Shown here piece after piece: positions 1 through 3,904 of a stretch of 5,307 bases of DNA (position 1 is the stretch's first letter; each line of letters opens with the position of its first letter). Made by a program: the position numbers and the translations under genes. The notes beneath the pieces are model-generated. The model searched no databases, had not been told where the DNA came from, and was given only the letters and a program-made list of their open reading frames with translations. Source of the DNA: CAZKGE01 sp964541695 (GTDB lineage: Bacteria; Bacillota; Clostridia; Christensenellales; CAG-138). The stretch is from the NCBI GenBank assembly GCA_964541695.1, contig CAZIRB010000135.1, positions 1-5,307 on the forward strand. The letters run 5' to 3'.

Positions 1-1
1 G

Positions 2-40
2 GGCGCCGCCTGGAAGGAACAGAACCCGGATCAAACATGA
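2..40 (+). CDS. C-terminal tail of a gene upstream of pyrF (possibly pyrD), cut by the window start
   Basis: Thirteen codons are open from the window edge to a TGA at 38-40, reading GAAWKEQNPDQT. The stop lies 11 nt before the pyrF start and directly abuts the pyrF Shine-Dalgarno, the usual spacing inside an operon. Many Firmicutes pyr operons have pyrD (dihydroorotate dehydrogenase) directly before pyrF, so pyrD is the natural guess. The fragment is too short to show any motif. Of the other plus frames, frame 1 runs open into pyrF and frame 3 stays open past position 200, so neither gives a gene end here. Confidence 0.3.
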   Translation, partial: GAAWKEQNPDQT

Positions 41-46
41 AGGAGG
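41..46 (+). promoter_or_regulatory. Ribosome binding site that fixes the pyrF start at 52
   Basis: AGGAGG lies 5 nt before the ATG at 52. An in-frame ATG at 37 lies upstream of this site and has no comparable purine-rich sequence before it. The 52 start is therefore preferred over the longer reading. Confidence 0.85.
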
Positions 47-51
47 ATTTC

Positions 52-750
52 ATGAAAAATCAGGACGTCATCATCGCCTGCGACTTTGGCGGCGGCGCGG
101 AAACGCTCGCGTTCCTCGACGCGTTCGCCGCGAAAAAACCGTTCGTCAAGATCGGCATGGAGCTGTTCTATGCCGAGGGACCGGACATCGTCCGGCAAAT
201 CAAAGCGCGCGGACACCGGATCTTCCTCGACCTGAAGCTTCACGACATCCCGAACACCGTTAAAAAGGCGATGGCCTCGCTTTCCGGTCTCGGCGTCGAC
301 ATGGTGAACCTGCACGCCGCCGGCGGCTCCGCGATGATGCGCGCCGCCTGCGAGGGACTCGGCGACGCGCGCGCGCGCACGGTGCTGATTGCGGTCACGC
401 AGCTGACTTCAACGAGCGAGCAGACGCTGCGCGAGGAGCTTCTGATTGACCGCCCGATGGAGGAGACCACCGTCGCGTACGCAAAGAACGCCGCGGCGAG
501 CGGACTCGACGGCGTGGTCTGCTCGCCGCTCGAGGCGGCCGCGATCAAGCGCGCCTGCGGGGCCGGCTTTGTCACCGTCACGCCGGGCATCCGCTTCGCC
601 GGCGCCGACGCGCAGGACCAGACGCGCGTTACGACGCCCGCCGACGCGAGAACGCGCGGCTCGGACTATATCGTGGTCGGCAGGCCCATCACGGGCGCGG
701 CCGATCCGCTCGCCGCCTACGCGCAGGTCTGCGCGGACTTTCTCGGCTGA
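52..750 (+). CDS. pyrF: Orotidine 5'-phosphate decarboxylase
   Basis: A cytosolic TIM-barrel enzyme that decarboxylates OMP to UMP, the last step of de novo pyrimidine synthesis. From the ATG at 52 it is 232 aa, close to the usual 230-240. The N-terminal strand VIIACDF gives the substrate-contacting D11, and K33 lies in VKIGMEL. The catalytic Asp-x-Lys-x-x-Asp set is D60, K62 and D65 in LDLKLHDIPNT. The C-terminal phosphate-binding region has TPGIR (R181), DQTRV (Q190) and the glycine-arginine loop VVGRPIT (G210, R211). All expected catalytic residues are present, so it should be active. It belongs to the short bacterial subgroup like that of Bacillus. It is followed by pyrE after 18 nt and is presumably co-transcribed with it; no promoter is visible in the window. 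Confidence 0.97.
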   Translation: MKNQDVIIACDFGGGAETLAFLDAFAAKKPFVKIGMELFYAEGPDIVRQIKARGHRIFLDLKLHDIPNTVKKAMASLSGLGVDMVNLHAAGGSAMMRAACEGLGDARARTVLIAVTQLTSTSEQTLREELLIDRPMEETTVAYAKNAAASGLDGVVCSPLEAAAIKRACGAGFVTVTPGIRFAGADAQDQTRVTTPADARTRGSDYIVVGRPITGAADPLAAYAQVCADFLG

Positions 751-768
751 ATCAGGGAGGAGAGAACC

Positions 769-1407
769 ATGCAGGAAACGGCGGGGCTTGTTGCCCGGCA
801 TCTGTTAGAGACCGGCGCGGTGTTTCTGCGGCCGGACGACCCGTTCACGTGGGCCAGCGGGATAATCAGCCCGATCTACTGCGACAACCGGCTCATTCTG
901 ACCGCGCCCGCGGCGCGCGCCGACATCGAGCGCTGTCTTGCGGACCTGGTCCGGGAACAGTACCCGGACGCGCAGGTTTTGATGGGCACGAGCACGGCGG
1001 GCATCCCGCACGCGGCGATCGCGGCGCATATCCTAAACCTGCCGATGGGCTATGTGCGCGCCGCGGCCAAGGACCACGGCCGAACAAACCGCATCGAGGG
1101 CAGGCTGGAACCGGGCGAGCGGGCCGTCGTCGTCGAGGACCTGATCTCGACGGCCGGCAGCGCCGTCGACACCGCGCTCGCGCTGCGCGAGGCGGGCGCC
1201 GACGTGCTCGGCCTCGTCAGCATCTTCTCCTACGGCATGAAAAAGGCGGCCGACAGGCTCGCTGAAGCCGATCTCGTCTGCCACAGCCTCTGCACGCTCG
1301 ACGCGCTCGTCGAGGTCGCAGCCGGGCTCGGCGCGATCGCGCCCGGCGACCGCGCGCGCATCCTGCGCTTCCGCGACAACCCGGACGATCCGGGCTGGCG
1401 GGCGTAG
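769..1407 (+). CDS. pyrE: Orotate phosphoribosyltransferase
   Basis: A cytosolic enzyme that joins orotate to PRPP to give OMP, the substrate of the neighbouring pyrF product. It is 212 aa, normal for the family. Visible motifs are FTWASGIISPIYCDNR (residues 26-41, orotate side), GTSTAGIPHAA (73-83), the mobile catalytic loop with K101-D102-H103-G104, and the PRPP-binding signature VVVEDLISTAGS (120-131). The signature has Ala-Gly where the Bacillus enzyme has Gly-Gly; enterobacterial PyrE also carries Ala-Gly there, so this is ordinary variation. AGGGAGGAG at 754-762, 6 nt before the ATG, supports the start. The gene ends the operon. No poly-T terminator follows directly; the hairpin-rich repeats and the terminator at 2043-2079 lie downstream. 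Confidence 0.97.
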   Translation: MQETAGLVARHLLETGAVFLRPDDPFTWASGIISPIYCDNRLILTAPAARADIERCLADLVREQYPDAQVLMGTSTAGIPHAAIAAHILNLPMGYVRAAAKDHGRTNRIEGRLEPGERAVVVEDLISTAGSAVDTALALREAGADVLGLVSIFSYGMKKAADRLAEADLVCHSLCTLDALVEVAAGLGAIAPGDRARILRFRDNPDDPGWRA

Positions 1408-1449
1408 GGGGAACAAGGGGACGGCAAGGGGAACGGCGTAAGGAATGGT

Positions 1450-1468
1450 GCGAGGGCTCTGCCCTCGC
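1450..1468. repeat. Diverged solo hairpin resembling hairpin A of the repeat unit
   Basis: Perfect 8-bp arms GCGAGGGC (1450-1457) and GCCCTCGC (1461-1468) flank the loop TCT. Its design and flanks (TGC before, CACCC after) parallel hairpin A of the units downstream, which has arms CAGGGGC/GCCCCTG and loop TTT. It looks like a decayed or variant relative. There is no T-tract after it, so it is not a canonical terminator, though it may protect the pyrE mRNA 3' end. Confidence 0.6.
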
Positions 1469-1500
1469 GCACCCGCCAGGGGAACGATGCAAGGGCGTCC

Positions 1501-1662
1501 AGGATACGATGCAGGGGCTTTGCCCCTGTCCCCTACCAAGGGCCTGAGGCCCTTGGGACCCGCAGGAAACTATCGATGAACCGTTTGGGATTCTCAAGGG
1601 ATATGTCCCTTGAGCAGTGGTGTGGGGACGGAGTCCCCGCGAAGGGCGGAACCCCCAACGTA
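1501..1662. repeat. Hairpin-array repeat, copy 1 (complete)
   Basis: About 162 bp with four unlike perfect inverted repeats in order. A: CAGGGGC 1512-1518 / GCCCCTG 1522-1528, loop TTT. B: CCAAGGGCC 1536-1544 / GGCCCTTGG 1548-1556, loop TGA. C: CTCAAGGGA 1593-1601 / TCCCTTGAG 1606-1614, loop TATG. D: GGGGAC 1624-1629 / GTCCCC 1633-1638, loop GGA. In every hairpin the 5' arm is purine-rich and the 3' arm pyrimidine-rich. The element ends in CCAACGTA. It resembles REP/BIME-type intergenic repeats in position and design; no transposase or terminal repeats are visible. Function unknown. Confidence 0.85.
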
Positions 1663-1684
1663 CCGGCGGTTTCGGAAGCGACGC

Positions 1685-1804
1685 AGGGATACGATGCAGG
1701 GGCTTTGCCCCTGCACCCTACCAAGGGCCTGAGGCCCTTGGAACCCGCAGGAAAACTATCGATGAACCGTTTGGGATTCTCAAGGGATATGTCCCTTGAG
1801 CAGG
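1685..1804. repeat. Hairpin-array repeat, copy 2 (interrupted by the assembly gap)
   Basis: Starts with the same GGATACGATG-type head as copy 1 and repeats hairpins A (1697-1713, extendable to 1695-1715), B (1721-1741) and C (1779-1800) at an offset of 185-186 bp. Only a few substitutions and two single-base insertions separate it from copy 1, which suggests a recent duplication. The sequence stops four bases after hairpin C, where the N run begins, so hairpin D is missing from this side. Confidence 0.85.
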
Positions 1805-1904
1805 NNNNNNNNNNNNNNNNNNNNNNNNNNNNNNNNNNNNNNNNNNNNNNNNNNNNNNNNNNNNNNNNNNNNNNNNNNNNNNNNNNNNNNNNNNNNNNNN
1901 NNNN
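1805..1904. other. Assembly gap (100 N)
   Basis: Exactly 100 unknown bases, the conventional length for a scaffold gap of unknown size. It falls inside the repeat array. The 52 nt before the gap (1753-1804) are identical to the 52 nt after it (1905-1956). The true gap may therefore be zero, with the contig ends overlapping, or it may hide one or more extra repeat units. Confidence 0.98.
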
Positions 1905-2000
1905 AAACTATCGATGAACCGTTTGGGATTCTCAAGGGATATGTCCCTTGAGCAGGGGTGTGGGGACGGAGTCCCCGCGAAGGGCGAAGTTTCCAACGTA
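1905..2000. repeat. Hairpin-array repeat, right-hand fragment (copy 3, or the rest of copy 2)
   Basis: Contains hairpins C (CTCAAGGGA 1931-1939 / TCCCTTGAG 1944-1952) and D (GGGGAC 1962-1967 / GTCCCC 1971-1976) with the same 31-bp C-to-D spacing as copy 1. It ends at the same CCAACGTA boundary, 38 bp after the start of D. The stretch between hairpin D and the boundary has diverged from copy 1 (GAAGTTT against GGAACCCC), and the sequence beyond 2000 is unrelated, which marks the repeat edge. Confidence 0.8.
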
Positions 2001-2042
2001 TCCTCCAACCAGTGCAATCCTGGCATCGTGCACAACAAAACC

Positions 2043-2079
2043 AGCGCCCCCGGAGACCTTTCCGGGGGCGCTTCTTTTT
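2043..2079. terminator. Bidirectional intrinsic terminator between pyrE and rpsI
   Basis: A perfect 12-bp stem (AGCGCCCCCGGA 2043-2054 / TCCGGGGGCGCT 2061-2072) with a 6-nt loop. On the plus strand it is followed by TTCTTTTT (2072-2079). On the minus strand it lies 22 nt after the rpsI stop and is followed by GGTTTTGTTG, a weaker U-tract. It can thus end rplM-rpsI transcripts and stop any pyr transcript that crosses the repeats. The better T-tract is on the plus strand. Confidence 0.9.
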
Positions 2080-2094
2080 AATCTCAAAAAACGA

Positions 2095-2487
2095 TTATCT
2101 CTTGGAGAACTGCGGCGCGCGCCTGGCGGCGTGCAGACCGTACTTCTTGCGCTCCTTCATTCTTGGGTCGCGCGTGAGGAACCCGGCCTTCTTGAGCGCG
2201 GGGCGCAGCGCGGGCTCGGCGATGAGCAGGGCGCGGGCGATGCCGTGGCGGATCGCGCCGGCCTGGCCGGTGGTGCCGCCGCCGTAGACGTTGACAAGGA
2301 TGTCGTACTTGGCGAGCGTGCCGGTGAGCACGAGCGGCTCGCGGACGATCATTTTGAGCGTCTCCATGCCGAAGTACTCCTCGATATCGCGCTTATTGAT
2401 CGTAATCTTGCCGGTTCCGGGGAGCAACCGAACGCGGGCGATGGACTTCTTGCGCCTGCCGGTGCCGAGGAATTGGGTAATAGCCAT
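2095..2487 (-). CDS. rpsI: 30S ribosomal protein S9
   Basis: A structural protein of the 30S head whose C-terminal tail reaches toward the P-site tRNA. It is 130 aa, the standard bacterial length. The N-terminal GTGRRKKSIARVRL (residues 8-21), the central VNVYGGGTTGQAGAIRHGIARAL (65-87) and the strongly basic C-terminal tail ending QFSKR (126-130) are all typical. The invariant terminal SKR is intact. It follows rplM after 18 nt, and GAGGAGGAA at 2502-2494 precedes its ATG by 6 nt. The pair is co-transcribed from the rplM promoter and ends at the terminator at 2043-2079. Confidence 0.98.
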   Translation of the reverse strand: MAITQFLGTGRRKKSIARVRLLPGTGKITINKRDIEEYFGMETLKMIVREPLVLTGTLAKYDILVNVYGGGTTGQAGAIRHGIARALLIAEPALRPALKKAGFLTRDPRMKERKKYGLHAARRAPQFSKR

Positions 2488-2505
2488 GTTCTGTTCCTCC
2501 TCTTC

Positions 2506-2937
2506 TTACTTGAGCACGAGCGGCTGGGGCTTCTGCGCGGCGTTGTTATGCTCGGGGCCCGCGTAAACGCGGAGCTTCTTGAGCATGGCGTCGCCGAGCG
2601 GTCCCTTGGGCATCATGCGGCGGATGGATTCATACACGGCAAATTCGGGCTTGGTGGCAAGGAGCGTGCGATAGGACGTCTCCCGAAGGCCGCCCGGAAA
2701 ACCGGTGTGACGGATATACTTTTTCTGGTCGAGTTTACGGCCCGTGAGCCGGACCTTAGCCGCGTTGACGATGACGACGTGATCGCCGGTGTCGACGTGC
2801 GGCGTGAAAATGGGCTTATGTTTTCCCCTGAGTATGGCTGCTACCTGCGAGGACAGACGGCCGAGCACCATGCCTTCTGCGTCCACAACGTACCAGTTGC
2901 GCTCAACGGTTTCGCCCTTGGCCATATAGGATTTCAT
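2506..2937 (-). CDS. rplM: 50S ribosomal protein L13
   Basis: An early-assembling 50S subunit protein of 143 aa, the usual length. It begins MKSYMAKGETVERNWYVVDA, the common L13 N-terminus. It continues with LGRLSSQVAAILRGKHKPIF, the HVDTGDHVVIVNA segment, KVRLTGRKLDQKKYIRHTG, MMPKGPLG and the VYAGPEHNNAAQKPQPL tail. The frame stays open 35 codons further upstream to 3042. The start at 2937 is chosen because it matches the family N-terminus and has TGGAGGAA at 2950-2943 placed 5 nt before it; the upstream extension also overlaps the promoter. It leads the rplM-rpsI operon. Confidence 0.98.
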   Translation of the reverse strand: MKSYMAKGETVERNWYVVDAEGMVLGRLSSQVAAILRGKHKPIFTPHVDTGDHVVIVNAAKVRLTGRKLDQKKYIRHTGFPGGLRETSYRTLLATKPEFAVYESIRRMMPKGPLGDAMLKKLRVYAGPEHNNAAQKPQPLVLK

Positions 2938-3026
2938 GGCGATTCCTCCACAAATCAGTCTCAATCTGTTGCGCTTTCGGTTTGGACGGCTTCCGGGGCT
3001 GTGGCCGCAGTCCTCCCAATGGCACA
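2938..3026 (-). promoter_or_regulatory. 5' leader of rplM-rpsI, candidate L13 autoregulatory leader
   Basis: The expected transcript has about 88 nt before the rplM start. It can pair GGAC (3013-3010) with GUCC (2987-2984), enclosing GGC (3006-3004) with GCC (2990-2988). A flanking UUCGGU (3031-3026) / ACCGAA (2981-2976) would extend the stem, but most of its 5' arm lies just upstream of the start point predicted from the -10 box. Firmicutes rplM mRNAs are known to carry a conserved leader structure (Rfam L13_leader) thought to be bound by L13. Location and folding potential agree with that, but I cannot confirm a match to the consensus. Confidence 0.4.
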
Positions 3027-3032
3027 CCGAAT

Positions 3033-3061
3033 AGTCTAACAAACCGCGCGGTGGGTGTCAA
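3033..3061 (-). promoter_or_regulatory. Sigma-A promoter of rplM-rpsI
   Basis: On the minus strand, a perfect -35 TTGACA (3061-3056) is followed after 17 bp by TAGACT (3038-3033), which matches the -10 consensus at four of six positions. An A/T-rich AATTTTA lies just upstream of the -35 and could act as an UP element, as is common for ribosomal protein promoters. The start point would fall near 3026. Confidence 0.85.
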
Positions 3062-3104
3062 GGTAAAATTGCCAAACCTGCGCGTTTTTTCAGCGGTTTT
3101 TGCG

Positions 3105-3111
3105 CATACTA
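3105..3111 (+). promoter_or_regulatory. Candidate sigma-G -10 element for the spoVA operon
   Basis: CATACTA matches the sigma-G -10 consensus CATnnTA. It would start transcription near 3118, about 25 nt before the TTG of the first gene in the operon. In Bacillus the spoVA operon is a sigma-G target, so a forespore promoter is expected here. The matching -35 region (around 3081-3087, GC then T-rich) does not show a clear GnATA-like element, so the call rests on the -10 box and context. Confidence 0.45.
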
Positions 3112-3142
3112 CGAAAAAATGGGACGGGCGGAGGGAACCCTT

Positions 3143-3295
3143 TTGATTCAGCGCAGGCTCTATTTTTTCATCGCCGCCGCGGCGCTGGCGCTGCTGCTGT
3201 TCGCGCTCGCGCTTTTGTCGACGCGCAAGGACTCGCTGCTCGGCAGCGACCTAAAATTCGTACGGGAGGCCGCATATGGAAAAAACGCCGCATAA
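3143..3295 (+). CDS. Small single-span membrane protein at the head of the spoVA operon (TTG start)
   Basis: An unrecognised 50-aa protein. It starts MIQRR, has one strongly hydrophobic segment at about residues 6-26 (rich in Ala, Leu and Phe), then a polar tail of about 24 residues with several Lys, Arg and Asp. This fits a signal-anchor peptide with the positive end inside; there is no cysteine for a lipobox. The TTG start is chosen because GGAGGG at 3130-3135 lies 7 nt before it. An in-frame ATG at 3119 would give 58 aa but has no ribosome binding site and sits almost on the predicted transcript start. Its end overlaps the next small gene by 20 nt, suggesting coupled translation. From its position it is probably made in the forespore, but its role is unknown. 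Confidence 0.6.
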   Translation: MIQRRLYFFIAAAALALLLFALALLSTRKDSLLGSDLKFVREAAYGKNAA

Positions 3296-3410
3296 ACGCA
3301 TCCGCGAGCGCCCGATTCCGCTGCTGCACGGCGGCGGCGGGGAGCGCGTGCCGGGCGACCGCGAAACGCGATACAACAACTACGACGGCAACAGGGAGAA
3401 CCGAAACTAG
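3276..3410 (+). CDS. Small highly charged protein before spoVAC
   Basis: An unrecognised 44-aa protein. It has an ATG start with GGGAGG at 3264-3269, 6 nt upstream, and a stop only 3 nt before the spoVAC ATG. The sequence is very hydrophilic: a basic N-terminus (KTPHKRIRER), a Pro-Leu-His motif followed by a run of four glycines in the middle, then an Asp/Glu/Arg/Asn-rich tail with YNNYDGNREN. It has no hydrophobic segment and is probably cytosolic and disordered. Good ribosome binding site, tight packing and overlap with the preceding gene argue that it is real. It does not look like the known alpha/beta or gamma small acid-soluble spore proteins. Function unknown. Confidence 0.6.
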   Translation: MEKTPHKRIRERPIPLLHGGGGERVPGDRETRYNNYDGNRENRN

Positions 3411-3413
3411 TCT

Positions 3414-3869
3414 ATGCCAAACTACAACGCGAAGCAATACCAGAAATGGGTCAACGCGCGCATGCCCAAGAGCCGGACGTTTTTGTACCTGTTCCGCGCG
3501 TTCTGGACGGGAGGCATCATCTGCGCGATCGGCCAGCTCGTGTCGGACGCGGGCAAAATTCTGCTTAAATTGCCGGAGGAACAGCTCTCGGCGTTCACCG
3601 CGATCGTCATGGTGTTCCTCGGCGCGCTACTTACGGGCCTCGGCGTATACGACCGCATCGGCGCGTACGCGGGCGCGGGCTCGGTCGTGCCGATCACGGG
3701 CTTTGCCAACTCGATCGTCGCGCCCGCGATGGAATTTAAGCCCGAGGGCTATGTCATGGGCGTGGGCGCGAAGCTGTTCTCGATCGCGGGCCCGGTGCTC
3801 GTGTACGGGATCAGCGCGTCGATCCTCGTCGGCCTGCTCTCGCTGATATTCCGCGGCTTCGGCGGCTGA
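3414..3869 (+). CDS. spoVAC: Stage V sporulation protein AC (dipicolinate channel membrane subunit)
   Basis: An inner-membrane subunit of the SpoVA channel, which carries Ca-dipicolinate into the forespore and releases it at germination; in Bacillus SpoVAC has been reported to behave as a mechanosensitive channel. It is 151 aa, as expected. Hydrophobic stretches lie at about residues 23-44, 60-79 and 116-146, with a re-entrant-looking middle. Family motifs are AFWTGGIICAIGQL (29-42), YAGAGSVVPITGFANS (85-100) and EFKPEGYVMGVGAKLF (107-122), followed by IAGPVLVYG (124-132). The ribosome binding site is weak: AGGGAG at 3393-3398 is 15 nt away. Translation may therefore depend on ribosomes finishing the 44-aa gene whose stop lies 3 nt before. 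spoVAD follows after 35 nt. Confidence 0.96.
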   Translation: MPNYNAKQYQKWVNARMPKSRTFLYLFRAFWTGGIICAIGQLVSDAGKILLKLPEEQLSAFTAIVMVFLGALLTGLGVYDRIGAYAGAGSVVPITGFANSIVAPAMEFKPEGYVMGVGAKLFSIAGPVLVYGISASILVGLLSLIFRGFGG

Positions 3870-3904
3870 GCGGCCGGGCTAAACGGAAGGAGGAGCTTTT
3901 TCAG

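Larger units (their letters stand above)
1408..2042. other. Gene-free convergent intergenic region filled with hairpin repeats
   Basis: No coding sequence is supported between pyrE and the terminator that serves rpsI. The open frames here merely translate the repeats, with the same peptide recurring (such as LGFSRDMSLEQ), and none has a ribosome binding site or a family motif. The first part (1408-1449) is G-rich with short direct repeats of GGGGAAC at 1408-1414 and 1428-1434, and a third copy at 1479-1485. Positions 2001-2042 are unique sequence with only a weak GTGCA/TGCAC pairing. Confidence 0.8.

Noticed and set aside
1126..1161. Ala instead of Gly in the PRPP-binding signature of PyrE (STAGS)
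   Set aside because: Enterobacterial PyrE also has Ala-Gly at this place, so it is normal family variation and not a sign of lost activity.
1576..1917. Open frames through the repeats, with a peptide recurring in frame (LGFSRDMSLEQ)
   Set aside because: They translate across the N run and hairpin arms, have no ribosome binding site, and stay in frame only because the C-to-C period (186 bp) is a multiple of three.
1450..2000. CRISPR array
   Set aside because: The repeats are 162-bp units with internal hairpins and no short regularly spaced repeats with unique spacers; no cas genes are present.
1501..2000. Insertion sequence or tRNA-associated attachment site
   Set aside because: No transposase or integrase frame, no terminal inverted repeats bounding the unit, no clear target-site duplication and no tRNA nearby.
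1948..3039. A 363-codon open frame on the plus strand covering rpsI and rplM
   Set aside because: It is antisense to two unmistakable ribosomal protein genes in a GC-rich genome, where long shadow frames are common. It has no family motif and begins inside the repeat.
3079..3106. Hairpin TGCGC/GCGCA with T runs between rplM and spoVA as a terminator
   Set aside because: The stem is only 5 bp with an 18-nt loop, the T runs are inside the loop and not after the stem, and the position lies between divergent promoters where no terminator is needed.
3100..3846. A 248-codon plus-strand frame overlapping spoVAC
   Set aside because: Its composition is Arg/Ser/Ala-rich, typical of a shifted frame in GC-rich DNA, and it overlaps the well-supported small genes and spoVAC in other frames.
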